The translations under genes were made by a program, and so were the position numbers. The notes beneath the pieces are model-generated. The model was not told where the DNA came from. It saw nothing but the letters and a program-made list of their open reading frames with translations, and did not search any database. Positions 35,415 through 44,910 of a stretch of DNA of 64,000 nt are shown in pieces. The DNA is from JAGNHN01 sp964590645 (lineage in GTDB: Bacteria; Bacteroidota; Bacteroidia; Bacteroidales; JAGNHN01): NCBI GenBank assembly GCA_964590645.1, contig CAZPYJ010000011.1, positions 1 to 64,000 of the forward strand, in the 5' to 3' direction. Numbering within the stretch: the stretch's first letter is position 1; each line of letters starts with the position of its first letter.

Positions 35415-37652
35415 ATGCAAACAAACAGGGAAATCAAACAAATACATACGCTGCATCAGGACATTTTGTCAAGCATCTATCGCCAGGACATCTCCAGGGC
35501 CGTGGAATTGATCCGGGGATGGCTTGATCAGCTCGACAACGACAACCTGCAAATGCAGTTCAATGGCATACTTTCCAATTATCATCTCGTGCTGGATCAT
35601 CTTGCCCGGGGCACAAAGGATGAGGCCAGGAGTAAGCTCTACCTTCGAACCTGCCGCCAGTTCCTCGACCTGGTTGACCGGATGCGCATCCAGGCCGAAG
35701 AGCTCACCGGGCAGCATCCGCTCAAAAGTCGGCTGCCGGAATGGCAGCAAATGCAGGAAAAGGGCAATCCCTTTTTCCTTGAGGGTATGCGGAACCTGAT
35801 GGCAGACCATCAACTGAATGAATCCCTCGGTGCAGAGGGTTTTGCAAATCAGATATCTGGAAAGATCCATAGGGATCAGCTGAACGAAGCCCTTTTCTTT
35901 TATGCCTGGCTCAGTCCTGCATTGGAAGAGGATGAGAACCTGGAAGCGCTGCAGGTCTTGCTCAAGCCCGGAAGTATCCCGGCCAATGAACAGGCTGTGA
36001 TCGTAAGTGGCCTCAACCTGGGCAGCCTGAGCCGATTCAGCCTGAGTAGAATTAAATTGCAGATTGATCTTGTCCGGCACCCCAACGCCATCATCCGGGT
36101 ACGGGCCATTACAGGAATCATTCAATCTATCCACCAATACAGCCAGCGCTTTCCCTTCTACCCTGAATTGTCGGCAGCCCTGGAAACAATGCTGGCTGAT
36201 TTTATGCACAAAGAAGAGTTGGAAATCATCCTGATGCAGGTCATCCGCTCCCAGGATACAGAAGCCATCACAAAGAAACTGCAGGACGAAATCATCCCGG
36301 AGATGGTCAAAATGACGCCCCGCATTACCGAGCGCTTTGAGAAAGGAAGCCTTTCCCTGGAAGATTTCGATGCAGAGGAAAATCCTGACTGGGAACAGTT
36401 CCTGGAAGAACAGCCGGAACTGATGAACAAACTCCAGGAGTTTCAGGAGATGCAAATGGAAGGGGCAGATGTCTTTATGAGCGCTTTTGCAAACCTCAAG
36501 CATTTTCCTTTTTTCAATCAGGTTCACCATTGGTTCACCCCCTTTTATCAAGAAAACAGGCTGGTTATCGACGAGATGCACAGGCTGAAAGGCAGGATGG
36601 ACATAGTCCGCTTTCTTGACGGACTGACAGCCACCCGCTTCTTATGCAACTCAGACAAGTACTCTTTTCTTTTTAATATTCATTTGCTTTCCGACCAGCA
36701 ATTGAAGATGCTCGACCAGCATTTCAGTGCGGAAATGAAGATGATGAATGAAATGCAACAGGAAGATACCTTGCTGGATGCACACGCCGCATTCAGGTCG
36801 GAAAGCAGAATGTATATACAAGACCTCTATCGCTTTCATAAATTGCACCCTCTGGGCAGAAACATCCCTGATTTTTTCCAAAACCCGCTCTATTTCAGGG
36901 ATAAGGATTTATTCGGAAAGTATCTGGAAGAGCAAGGACTGCTCAGGAAGATGGCTGAATTTCATTTCACCCGCAAACACTATCCCCAGGCTGCCAAACT
37001 CTTCACCTATCTTGCCGAATCTGAGATTCCGTCTTATGAAGTTTTTGAAAAAGCCGGATTTGCATTTCAGAAACTGGAACAGTTCGATAAAGCCATTGCC
37101 TATTACAGGAAGGCGGAGTTGTTTGACACCAACCAGGCCTGGCTGATGAAAAAGCTTGCATATTGCTATCGCCAGACGGGGAGGCCAATGGAAGCCATTC
37201 CCTTTATGAAACAGGCCATCAAGCTGGATCCGGAGAATATACGTCTGAAGATACAGCTGGCCAACACCTTCCTGGAAGCGGAGAAATACAAAGATGCCCT
37301 GAACCACTATTACGAAGTGGAACTCTCTCATCCGGAGGATGAGGGTTTGCTCAGGCCGCTGGCCTGGTGCCTGATGCAAACCGGGAAAGCCGCCAAGGCT
37401 GTAGACTGCATCAATCGCATCCCCGGGGAGAGCAAGTTGTGGAATGATTACCTCAATCTGGGCCACGCACTCTGGGTGGATGGCCAGCAGGCAGAAGCCT
37501 TCAAGGCCTATCGTATCGCCCATCAAAAATCCGCTAATCCCATCCGATTTCATCAGGCGCTGCAACAGGATGAACGCCTGCTGCAGCGACAGGGAATATC
37601 CACAGAAGCCTGCGCGATGCTGAAAGATGTGGCCCGCCTGTTATGGCAATGA
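35415..37652 (+). CDS. TPR-repeat protein
   Basis: 745 residues, no signal peptide or membrane segment. Residues 1-500 are helical and acidic without a domain I recognise. The C-terminal 240 residues hold tetratricopeptide repeats (AGFAFQKLEQFDKAIAYYRKAE, LAYCYRQTGRPMEAIPFMKQA, LANTFLEAEKYKDALNHYYE). Probably a cytoplasmic scaffold. Such large TPR proteins are common and poorly characterised in Bacteroidota. Confidence 0.75.
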   Translation: MQTNREIKQIHTLHQDILSSIYRQDISRAVELIRGWLDQLDNDNLQMQFNGILSNYHLVLDHLARGTKDEARSKLYLRTCRQFLDLVDRMRIQAEELTGQHPLKSRLPEWQQMQEKGNPFFLEGMRNLMADHQLNESLGAEGFANQISGKIHRDQLNEALFFYAWLSPALEEDENLEALQVLLKPGSIPANEQAVIVSGLNLGSLSRFSLSRIKLQIDLVRHPNAIIRVRAITGIIQSIHQYSQRFPFYPELSAALETMLADFMHKEELEIILMQVIRSQDTEAITKKLQDEIIPEMVKMTPRITERFEKGSLSLEDFDAEENPDWEQFLEEQPELMNKLQEFQEMQMEGADVFMSAFANLKHFPFFNQVHHWFTPFYQENRLVIDEMHRLKGRMDIVRFLDGLTATRFLCNSDKYSFLFNIHLLSDQQLKMLDQHFSAEMKMMNEMQQEDTLLDAHAAFRSESRMYIQDLYRFHKLHPLGRNIPDFFQNPLYFRDKDLFGKYLEEQGLLRKMAEFHFTRKHYPQAAKLFTYLAESEIPSYEVFEKAGFAFQKLEQFDKAIAYYRKAELFDTNQAWLMKKLAYCYRQTGRPMEAIPFMKQAIKLDPENIRLKIQLANTFLEAEKYKDALNHYYEVELSHPEDEGLLRPLAWCLMQTGKAAKAVDCINRIPGESKLWNDYLNLGHALWVDGQQAEAFKAYRIAHQKSANPIRFHQALQQDERLLQRQGISTEACAMLKDVARLLWQ

Positions 37653-37661
37653 GCTTATTTG

Positions 37662-37669
37662 TACTTTTG
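37662..37669 (+). promoter_or_regulatory. -7 box just before the lipoprotein start
   Basis: TACTTTTG ends 4 nt before the GTG at 37674, which would make the transcript essentially leaderless; a TTG at 37683 is an alternative start. Confidence 0.4.
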
Positions 37670-37673
37670 AGGT

Positions 37674-38459
37674 GTGAAGCATTTGAAGTATATCCTTGCC
37701 TTAAGCTTGCTGTCCCTCCTTGCCTCTGCTTGTCAAAAGCAGGAAACCGGAGCCTGTGACTGTGAAGGCCAGCCTTCAGGAAAAAAATGCAAGGAGATTC
37801 ATTATCAAGGGGATGTATATATCGGTTATATCGAATTCCTCTATAATGAAGACGGAAGCCTTCAGCAAAAAGCCTTGTTCTCAGATCAATCAGTGAATAA
37901 GAAATCGCAGTATTCCTACGATGCACAAGGCAGGTTGATTAAAGAAGAAATCCGTTTCGGCTCAGGAGGTGTGGACCAATACTGGGAATACATTTACAAT
38001 GAAATGGACAGCCTGGGGCGTATGGCATTCTTTGAGAACGGAAGAATGATCTCACAAACTTTTTACTCCTACAATAACCAGGGCAGACTGAGCCTGAAGG
38101 AGGAATACAGAGACAGCGTGCCTTTTGGTTCCGAAACCTTTTCCTACGACCAAACCGGAAAACTCTGGCGATTCGAACGATTTGATGGGGCGGGAGAGTT
38201 GCGCGAACAACGCTTCTTCGAGTATTTCAGCAACGGCACGGAAAGGATCAGCCTGTATGATCAAAACCGGGAATACACAGGATACATTTTCATTCATCGC
38301 AACGAGGAAAACCTGATCAGGGAAAGGAAGCAATATGACAGCAAGGAGCTATTGACAGGATATTTGCTCAATGTCATCAGTGGCAGGCGCATCAGTCGCA
38401 GCACCTGGTATAATGCCGCCGGCCATCCAGAGAACAGGACCCTTTATCTTTATTATTAG
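37674..38459 (+). CDS. Lipoprotein with repeated YD-like strands
   Basis: 261 residues from a GTG start (MKHLKYILALSLLSLLASAC). The lipobox LASAC gives a lipidated Cys at about residue 20. The mature part has about eight short strands of the type SYDAQGRLIKEE, YNNQGRLSLKEEY and YDQTGKLWRFE, related to the YD/RHS-like or YwqK-type beta strands seen in Bacteroidota surface lipoproteins. Function unknown. Convergent with the J-protein gene. Confidence 0.7.
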   Translation: MKHLKYILALSLLSLLASACQKQETGACDCEGQPSGKKCKEIHYQGDVYIGYIEFLYNEDGSLQQKALFSDQSVNKKSQYSYDAQGRLIKEEIRFGSGGVDQYWEYIYNEMDSLGRMAFFENGRMISQTFYSYNNQGRLSLKEEYRDSVPFGSETFSYDQTGKLWRFERFDGAGELREQRFFEYFSNGTERISLYDQNREYTGYIFIHRNEENLIRERKQYDSKELLTGYLLNVISGRRISRSTWYNAAGHPENRTLYLYY

Positions 38460-38486
38460 GCTTTTTGCGTTTTCCCCGACAATGCT

Positions 38487-38999
38487 TCAGGGCCTCTCTT
38501 CCTTCCTCAGGCTGCGCCATCCTAACAGCAGGAGCAGGGTAAAGAAAATTCCCAACACCAATCCATAGGGTTTTGCAGGTTCGTCCGGGGTACGCTGAAG
38601 AATATCCCTAATCCCGAGAATAATCCCAAGTACACCCAGGATGAGCAAGCTACCGAAGAGTGTTTTGTCGAGAAAGGGAAAGCGTGTGGGGCCTGCCTCA
38701 GGGGGAGAAGAACCGGAACCTTTCTCCCTGCCGTCGCGGGTACTGGTACCATAGCGATAATAATCCTTTCGCACATTCCGAACCCAGGGGTCACTGAGAC
38801 GCTGATCGTATGCCCTGCGGGAGAGCGGATTGGACAGGATGCGATAGGCTTTGCTGATCATCTGAAACCGGCTTTTGGCGTTGCCGGCATTGCTCACATC
38901 CGGATGCCATAATTTGGCCTGCCTGTAATAGGCTCTCTTTATCTCGGATGCAGAAGCAGCGCGTTTAACACCCAGCAGGCTATAATAATCAGTATCCAT
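38487..38999 (-). CDS. Membrane-anchored J-domain protein
   Basis: 170 residues. An N-terminal J domain (MDTDYYSLLGVKRAASASEIKR..., with the HPD motif in LWHPDVSN) is followed by a polar linker and two C-terminal transmembrane helices (about 105-125 and 140-158). J domains stimulate DnaK ATPase, so this would recruit DnaK to the membrane (inference). The ATG at 38999 is preferred over one at 39053 because a -7 box lies between them and the J domain starts there. Confidence 0.8.
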   Translation of the reverse strand: MDTDYYSLLGVKRAASASEIKRAYYRQAKLWHPDVSNAGNAKSRFQMISKAYRILSNPLSRRAYDQRLSDPWVRNVRKDYYRYGTSTRDGREKGSGSSPPEAGPTRFPFLDKTLFGSLLILGVLGIILGIRDILQRTPDEPAKPYGLVLGIFFTLLLLLGWRSLRKEERP

Positions 39000-39005
39000 T
39001 GACGG

Positions 39006-39013
39006 CAAAGATA
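39006..39013 (-). promoter_or_regulatory. -7 box just before the J-protein start
   Basis: Minus strand TATCTTTG, perfect; six nt separate it from the ATG at 38999, suggesting a leaderless or near-leaderless mRNA. Confidence 0.45.
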
Positions 39014-39179
39014 GGCATTGCTCTTGCCTGAAGGGTTTAGGGGCAGCGATCATTTTTTACATTTGCCCGAAAAAAGGAGGCAATGCAACAGTGCTTGAAA
39101 ATGCTTGGGCCGGGGCTGACTATGGATTCACCGTCTTTCATATCTTGCAGCCTCTTTTGCATTGATATCCTTATCCATT

Positions 39180-39875
39180 ATGAGAATCGACATCATCACC
39201 CTCTTTCCCGAAATGTTTACAGGCCCCTTTTCTGAAAGCATTCTGCAAAGGGCGCAAAACAAAGAGCTCGTGGAGATACACCTGCATCAGCTTCGGGATT
39301 ACACAACGGATAAGCACCGCAAAGTGGACGATTATCCTTTCGGGGGTGGAGCGGGGATGGTGATGATGCCGGAGCCCATTGCCCGCTGCATCGATCAGCT
39401 TAAGTTGGAGAGATCCTACGATGAAGTGATCTATCTGGCGCCGGATGGAACACTGTTGGATCAGCCTGTAGCCAATTACTATTCAATGAAAGAAAACCTC
39501 CTTCTTTTGTGCGGACATTACAAAGGCATAGATGAAAGGATCAGAGAGCACTACATCACCAAAGAGATTTCCATCGGGGATTACGTACTATCCGGGGGTG
39601 AACTGGCTGCAGCCGTATTTACAGATGCGGTAGTCAGACTGTTGCCGGGTGTGCTGGGCGATGAAACATCCGCCCTTTCCGACTCTTTCCAGGATCAGCT
39701 CGTTTCCCCTCCGGTTTACACACGCCCTTATGATTTCAGGGGATGGAAAGTTCCGGATGTCCTGCGCTCAGGAAATGATAAGGAAATTGCCTTATGGAGG
39801 CACCAGGCCTCCCTGCGGCGCACCCGGGAACGCAGGCCGGAAATGTTTGAGAGGGGTGAAAAAACGGATGAATAA
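39180..39875 (+). CDS. trmD: tRNA (guanine37-N1)-methyltransferase
   Basis: 231 residues, SPOUT fold with deep trefoil knot. MRIDIITLFPEMF, HRKVDDYPFGGGAGMVMMPEP, LLLCGHYKGIDERI and SIGDYVLSGGELAA are diagnostic. Methylates G37 of tRNAs, preventing frameshifting. The ATG at 39180 matches the universal TrmD N-terminus, so an upstream ATG at 39162 is rejected. Followed by rplS, the common gene order. Confidence 0.96.
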   Translation: MRIDIITLFPEMFTGPFSESILQRAQNKELVEIHLHQLRDYTTDKHRKVDDYPFGGGAGMVMMPEPIARCIDQLKLERSYDEVIYLAPDGTLLDQPVANYYSMKENLLLLCGHYKGIDERIREHYITKEISIGDYVLSGGELAAAVFTDAVVRLLPGVLGDETSALSDSFQDQLVSPPVYTRPYDFRGWKVPDVLRSGNDKEIALWRHQASLRRTRERRPEMFERGEKTDE

Positions 39876-39953
39876 TGCCCGGGAAATCCTGCGTCTTCAC
39901 CATAAAAACGAAGTGTTTTTTTTCATTTGATTCCCGGAATTAAAATTAATTTC

Positions 39954-39961
39954 TATATTTG
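39954..39961 (+). promoter_or_regulatory. -7 box for rplS
   Basis: TATATTTG, perfect, 42 nt before the rplS ATG; a TTTG lies at 39926-39929, 24 nt upstream. It indicates separate transcription of rplS in addition to any read-through from trmD. Confidence 0.55.
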
Positions 39962-40003
39962 CACCCCGTTTCCGATAAGTATGGAAACTAAAAAGGCAGC
40001 ACA

Positions 40004-40372
40004 ATGAACACTACAGAGATTCTGAATTTCATCGATAAACAGACCGAGCGGAAAGAGTTTCCCGCTTTTGGTGCCGGGGATACCATTACCGTACAGTATA
40101 AGATCAAAGAAGGCGACAAAGAGCGGCTTCAGAGTTTTACGGGTGTGGTTTTGCAGCGTCGTGGCAATGGAGCTACGGAAACTTTCACTATCCGGAAGGT
40201 TTCTTCCAATATCGGAGTGGAAAGGATTTTCCCTCTCAGCTCCCCCTTCCTGGAAAGCATTGCCGTGAACAAAAGAGGTGCCGTGCGCCGCGCAAGGATT
40301 TTCTACTTCCGTGACCTTCGCGGTAAGAAGGCCAAGATCAAGGAAAAGAGATATACTCCCAAAAAAGCCTAA
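40004..40372 (+). CDS. rplS: 50S ribosomal protein L19
   Basis: 122 residues. FGAGDTITVQYKIKEGDKERLQSFTGVVLQRRG, SNIGVERIFPLSSPFLESI and AKLYYLR-like ARIFYFRDLRGKKAKIKEKR are standard L19 elements. Located at the 30S-50S interface. Strong terminator follows. Confidence 0.97.
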   Translation: MNTTEILNFIDKQTERKEFPAFGAGDTITVQYKIKEGDKERLQSFTGVVLQRRGNGATETFTIRKVSSNIGVERIFPLSSPFLESIAVNKRGAVRRARIFYFRDLRGKKAKIKEKRYTPKKA

Positions 40373-40393
40373 GCTTTTTCACATCACACATAT

Positions 40394-40430
40394 CAATGCC
40401 GGAGAGAGGATTTTCTCCGGCATTGTTTAT
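40394..40430 (+). terminator. Terminator after rplS
   Basis: CAATGCCGGAGA/TCTCCGGCATTG, a perfect 12-bp stem with an 8-nt loop, followed by TTTATTT. Confidence 0.9.
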
Positions 40431-40508
40431 TTCCCCAGTGGCCGTGACAGGCTGTTTAGCTGAGTATTTGTATCTTAGTGCATTCAAATAAGCTGATCCT
40501 TACACTTA

Positions 40509-42506
40509 ATGGTTGAGTTCCCTCTGCTAAAAGACATATTGGTCATATTCGGCCTGGCCATTGTTGTGCTGCTGATCTTCCACAGGTTACGGCTGCCTGC
40601 GGTAGTGGGATTCCTGATTACCGGAGCCCTGGCAGGGCCCCACGGCTTTCAGCTCGTCAGTGGGGTACACGAAGTGGAAATAATGGCCGAGATCGGCGTA
40701 ATCCTGCTCCTTTTCGCCATTGGAATTGAGTTCTCCCTCAGCAATCTGCTGCGGATCAGCAAAACAGTCTTCGCCGGAGGAGGCATTTATGTGGGGCTGG
40801 CTATCCTATTTATTTCCCTGATCGCTTTTGCCCGCTCACCCCATTATTCAGAGTCGGTCTTCATCGGATTTCTCATTGCGTTATCCAGCACAGCCATTGT
40901 GCTGAAGATTATGCAGGAGCAGAACCTGATGGAAAGTCCGCACGGTCAAAACTCACTGGCTATCCTCATCTTTCAGGACCTGATCATCGTTCCGATGATC
41001 CTGGTGACGCCTATTCTGGCTGGCCAGGCAGAGAATGTTGGCTATGAACTACTGATCACCCTGGGAAAGGCTACCGCCTTGGTCGTCGTCCTCATCCTGG
41101 CTGCACGTTTCCTGATGCCGGCCTTCATATACCGGGTTGCCAGAACCCAAAGCCGCGAACTCTTCCTGCTTACCATCATTATGGTCGCACTCTCTGTAGC
41201 CTGGCTTACATACAGCATCGGACTATCGCTGGCGCTGGGTGCTTTCCTGGCGGGGCTGATCATTTCAGAATCAGACTACAGTGAGCACGCCCTGGGAAAT
41301 ATTATGCCCTTCCTCGACATCTTTACGAGTTTCTTTTTTGTATCCATCGGGATGCTTCTCGACTTCAGGGTGATCATCGAACAACCGGAAGTCATCCTGT
41401 TCTTCGCCATCATCGTATTGATTCTTAAAACCCTGATCGGAACCTTCGCCATTTATATCCTGGGTTATCCCCTGCGGACGGCCCTGATGGCAGGACTGGC
41501 CCTGAGTCAGGTGGGGGAGTTCAGCTTCATTCTTTCCAAGTCGGGCATCGAAGCCGGTATTCTGTCGGCAGAGAATTACCAGCTCTTCATTGCCGTATCC
41601 GTTTTGACAATGGCCGCTACCCCCTTCATCATCAAATACTCACCCGGTATCTCTAATGCCATAATGCGCCTTCCGCTTCCTGAAAAGATGAAGAACGGGC
41701 TGAAGCCCGTGCCGGATGAGGATAAACACGATCGCAAAGACCATACTGTCATTATCGGTTTTGGCATCAATGGCAAGAATGTAGCCAGTGCCGTAAGCAA
41801 TATGGGAATCCCGTTTGAAGTCATTGAGATGAACCCCAAGACCGTTCGTCAGGGTCAGAAGAACGGCATTCCGATCTTCTATGGCGATGCTGCCCAAAAG
41901 CCGGTGCTGGAGCACGCCAATCTGAAGGAAGCACTGGTGCTGGTTATTACCATCCCCGATTCAATTGCCGTTCGTAAAATCCTGCGAATGGCCCAGGAAA
42001 TCAATCCCCATCTGCATACCATAGTAAGGGCGCGCTTCATCAGAGATGTGGCCACATTTATTGAGTTAGGTGCAGATGAAGTCATTCCGGAAGAATTTGA
42101 AACCTCGGTGGAAATCTTCACCCGTGTATTAAATACTTACCTCATCCCGCACAAGGAAATCGAACGACAGGTTCAGAAAATCAGGAAAGATGCTTATGCA
42201 ATGTTCCGTAGTCTGAGCCTGAATCAGAAAGAAGCGGCGGGATTGCGGGTGGCAGCCCCTTCCATCAACATCCATTCAATCCGGGTGCGCAAGGAATCGG
42301 ATGCGAACGGGAAAAGCCTGTCGGAACTTGGATTACACAAATCCGGAGAAACTAAACTACTGGCGATCAGCCGCTCGAATCACGTTTATCAAAGCTTTGA
42401 TTCTGGCTTCAGATTGCGCGAAAACGATTTGCTCTTCTTCCTCGGGGGGCCGAATGTGCTTGAGAAGCTCGACAACATTTTTAAGATATATGACACAGAA
42501 AACTAA
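40509..42506 (+). CDS. CPA2-family cation:proton antiporter with RCK (TrkA-N/TrkA-C) domains
   Basis: 665 residues. Twelve to thirteen membrane helices (1-390) with GPHGFQLV, GVILLLFAIGIEFSLSNL and LGAFLAGLIISESDYSEHAL, then a cytoplasmic TrkA-N domain (HTVIIGFGINGKNVASAV, a Rossmann GxGxxG-like loop, about 415-535) and a C-terminal TrkA-C domain (about 585-660). Resembles KefB/YbaL-type K+/H+ antiporters, regulated by nucleotide binding to the RCK part. Followed after 1 nt by a LapA-domain gene. Confidence 0.9.
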   Translation: MVEFPLLKDILVIFGLAIVVLLIFHRLRLPAVVGFLITGALAGPHGFQLVSGVHEVEIMAEIGVILLLFAIGIEFSLSNLLRISKTVFAGGGIYVGLAILFISLIAFARSPHYSESVFIGFLIALSSTAIVLKIMQEQNLMESPHGQNSLAILIFQDLIIVPMILVTPILAGQAENVGYELLITLGKATALVVVLILAARFLMPAFIYRVARTQSRELFLLTIIMVALSVAWLTYSIGLSLALGAFLAGLIISESDYSEHALGNIMPFLDIFTSFFFVSIGMLLDFRVIIEQPEVILFFAIIVLILKTLIGTFAIYILGYPLRTALMAGLALSQVGEFSFILSKSGIEAGILSAENYQLFIAVSVLTMAATPFIIKYSPGISNAIMRLPLPEKMKNGLKPVPDEDKHDRKDHTVIIGFGINGKNVASAVSNMGIPFEVIEMNPKTVRQGQKNGIPIFYGDAAQKPVLEHANLKEALVLVITIPDSIAVRKILRMAQEINPHLHTIVRARFIRDVATFIELGADEVIPEEFETSVEIFTRVLNTYLIPHKEIERQVQKIRKDAYAMFRSLSLNQKEAAGLRVAAPSINIHSIRVRKESDANGKSLSELGLHKSGETKLLAISRSNHVYQSFDSGFRLRENDLLFFLGGPNVLEKLDNIFKIYDTEN

Positions 42507-42507
42507 A

Positions 42508-42858
42508 ATGGAAACCAAATCTCTCCGATCACAAAATTCTTTTATTTTCTCGCTGATTGCTGCGGTTTTATTGATCATCCTTGCCTTGCAGAATTCAGGC
42601 AATATCGAAATGCGCTTTTATCTTTGGAAGGTGGAAGCCCCCTTGATGCTCAGCCTCTTTCTGGCCGCCCTGCTGGGAGCTCTCATCACCTGGCTGCTTT
42701 CCTTTTCCGGCCACCGACAGATTAAGAAGGAATTGAAAGAAAGCCGCAAAAAGCTGGAAAGCCAGTCGCAAGCCCTGCAGGAATTGAAGCAGGAATTGAA
42801 AAGAATGCGCGACAGCCAGCCCAACCAGCCCTCTTCCGCTGCCCAGGGAAAGGCTTAA
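42508..42858 (+). CDS. LapA-domain (DUF1049) membrane protein
   Basis: 116 residues. Two transmembrane helices (about 11-30 and 45-68) with ALQNSGNIEMRFYLWKVEAPL between them, the LapA/YciS signature, then a coiled coil (about 70-105) rich in Lys, Glu and Gln. In E. coli the family (LapA/YciS) assists LapB in envelope assembly. The ATG at 42508, 1 nt after the preceding stop, is preferred; an ATG at 42490 would add six residues. Confidence 0.82.
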   Translation: METKSLRSQNSFIFSLIAAVLLIILALQNSGNIEMRFYLWKVEAPLMLSLFLAALLGALITWLLSFSGHRQIKKELKESRKKLESQSQALQELKQELKRMRDSQPNQPSSAAQGKA

Positions 42859-42869
42859 AGGGAATAAAA

Positions 42870-42900
42870 AAAGCCGGAAGGGGTCTCTTCCGGCCTGTAT
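42870..42900. terminator. Bidirectional terminator between lapA-like gene and argF
   Basis: GCCGGAAG/CTTCCGGC stem (42873-42894) with a 6-nt loop, A-run upstream and T-containing tail, placed between convergent genes. Confidence 0.75.
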
Positions 42901-42924
42901 TACAATGGTAAATGATCTTCCGAC

Positions 42925-43926
42925 TTAGCTACCCAGGGTAGCTACCATTACCGCTTTGATGGTATGGAGGCGGTTTTCTGCTTCGTCAAAAACCAGGGAA
43001 GCCTCGCTTTCAAAAACCTCTTCACTCACCTCCATTGCTTCGATGCCAAACTTCTGGTAGATCTCCTCTCCCACTTTGGTATCCCGGTTATGGAATGCCG
43101 GCAGGCAATGCAGGAACTTCACACGGGGGTTGCCGCTTTTTTCCATCAGGGTTTTATTCACCTGATAAGGCAACATTTTCTGGATTCTCTTTTCCCAAAC
43201 ATCATCTGCTTCTCCCATTGAGACCCACACATCGGTATAGATAAAATCGACGCCTTTCACGGCTTCGGCGGGATCTTCCGTAATGGTGATCTTCGCCCCT
43301 GTTTCCGCAGCGATTTCCCGGCACTGTTTTACAAGTTCCGGATCAGGATGCTCGCTGGCAGGACCTGCCGCACGGAAGTCCATCCCCATTTTGGCGGCGC
43401 CCACCATCAGGCTGTTCCCCATATTGTTCCGGGCATCTCCCATATAGGCGAATGAAACCTGATGCAGAGGCTTGTCGCTGTGCTCCATCATTGTCAGGAA
43501 ATCAGCCAGAATCTGGGTGGGATGGAACTCATTGGTCAAGCCATTCCACACAGGAACCCCGGCATATTTGGCCAGCTCCTCCACGATTTCCTGACCGTAG
43601 CCGCGGTACTCAATCCCATCATACATACGGCCCAAAACCCTTGCCGTATCTTTCATTGTTTCTTTCTGTCCCATTTGCGATCCGCTGGGACCCAGATAAG
43701 TTACGTGTGCGCCCTGGTCGAAGGCAGCCACCTCAAATGCACAACGGGTGCGGGTAGAAGCTTTCTCGAAGATCAGGGCAATGTTTTTCCCTTTCAGCCT
43801 TTGCTGCTCTGTTCCGGCATACTTGGCTTTTTTCAGGTCTGCCGAAAGATCGAGCAGAAAACGGATTTCCTGGGGCGTAAAATCCAGGAGTTTCAAAAAG
43901 TGACGGTTTCTTAAATTAAATGCCAT
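42925..43926 (-). CDS. argF: Ornithine carbamoyltransferase
   Basis: 333 residues. Carbamoyl phosphate site EKASTRTRCAFE, catalytic HPTQ, ornithine site DVWVSMGE and HCLPAFHNRD are intact. Directly downstream of carbamate kinase on the same strand, which suggests the catabolic role: citrulline phosphorolysis to ornithine and carbamoyl phosphate (arcB function), although the biosynthetic direction cannot be excluded. No arginine deiminase is in the window. Confidence 0.94.
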   Translation of the reverse strand: MAFNLRNRHFLKLLDFTPQEIRFLLDLSADLKKAKYAGTEQQRLKGKNIALIFEKASTRTRCAFEVAAFDQGAHVTYLGPSGSQMGQKETMKDTARVLGRMYDGIEYRGYGQEIVEELAKYAGVPVWNGLTNEFHPTQILADFLTMMEHSDKPLHQVSFAYMGDARNNMGNSLMVGAAKMGMDFRAAGPASEHPDPELVKQCREIAAETGAKITITEDPAEAVKGVDFIYTDVWVSMGEADDVWEKRIQKMLPYQVNKTLMEKSGNPRVKFLHCLPAFHNRDTKVGEEIYQKFGIEAMEVSEEVFESEASLVFDEAENRLHTIKAVMVATLGS

Positions 43927-43944
43927 TGTTGTAAGATTATAAGG

Positions 43945-44889
43945 TTAGACCAATACGATTCTTGTTCCGCCATCATCGATCCCCAGGCGATCGGCGCTGG
44001 TGATAATGGTATCATTCCCGGTTCTTTCCACAAATTGGATGGCCGCCCGAATCTTGGGTGCCATACTGCCTTCGGCAAAATGCCCTTCCTCCAGGTATTG
44101 CTTAGCTTCGCGGATGGTAATCCGGTCCAGGGCTTTCTCCTGAGGCGTATGAAAATGCAGATATACTTTGGGTACATCTGTGAGAATAAAGAGCTTATCC
44201 GCACGGATCTGGGATGCCAGCAATGAACTGGCCAAATCCTTATCGATGACCGCATCAATGCCCTGCAGCTTATCCGGCTTGATATAGAAAGCAGGGATAC
44301 CTCCACCTCCCACTGCGATGACGATCTGGCCTTCGCGGGCCAGTTTTTCGATGGATTTAATATTGCTGATGACCATTGGCGTGGGGGAAGCCACGACTTT
44401 TCGCCAGCCTCTGCCCCGGGGGTCTTCGGCAAAGACAGACTCACTTTCCTCCATCATCTTATCTGCATCTTCCTTGCTGTAATAGGGACCTATGGGTTTG
44501 GTGGGGTTCTGAAAGGCAGGATCATCCTTATCAACCAGTACCTGGGTGATGATGCTGATGATATCCCTGTCCATATCATTGGCTCTCAGCACATTTCTAA
44601 GCTGTTGTTCGATCACATAGCCAATAAAGCCCTGGGAATAGGCCACGCAGATATCCAGGGGCATTTCAGGAAGTCCGTGCACCTGCTTCCCGGCCTGATT
44701 CGCCAGCAGAATATTTCCAACCTGGGGACCATTTCCGTGGGTTATGACCAGGTTGTACTTTCGCTTGAGCAATTCCAACACCCGCTCTGCCGTCTCATAA
44801 GCATTCGCCTCCTGATCATCAATGGTTCCCTTTTGCCCACTCTTCAACAGGGCATTCCCTCCAAAGGCAATTACTCCTAACTTCTTCAT
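43945..44889 (-). CDS. arcC: Carbamate kinase
   Basis: 314 residues. Amino-acid-kinase fold: GVIAFGGNALLKSGQKG, THGNGPQVGNILL, AVGGGGIPAF, DKDLASSLLA and GSMAPKIRAAIQF. Makes ATP from carbamoyl phosphate. The start at 44889 (MKKLGVIAFGG) is fixed by a promoter whose -7 box covers the upstream ATG at 44913. 18 nt upstream of argF; the two form an operon. Confidence 0.95.
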   Translation of the reverse strand: MKKLGVIAFGGNALLKSGQKGTIDDQEANAYETAERVLELLKRKYNLVITHGNGPQVGNILLANQAGKQVHGLPEMPLDICVAYSQGFIGYVIEQQLRNVLRANDMDRDIISIITQVLVDKDDPAFQNPTKPIGPYYSKEDADKMMEESESVFAEDPRGRGWRKVVASPTPMVISNIKSIEKLAREGQIVIAVGGGGIPAFYIKPDKLQGIDAVIDKDLASSLLASQIRADKLFILTDVPKVYLHFHTPQEKALDRITIREAKQYLEEGHFAEGSMAPKIRAAIQFVERTGNDTIITSADRLGIDDGGTRIVLV

Positions 44890-44910
44890 ATCATTGTGGT
44901 TTTTACCGGG

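Noticed and set aside
39162..39179. Six-residue N-terminal extension of TrmD
   Set aside because: TrmD proteins begin at MRIDIITLFPEMF; the extension has no conservation.
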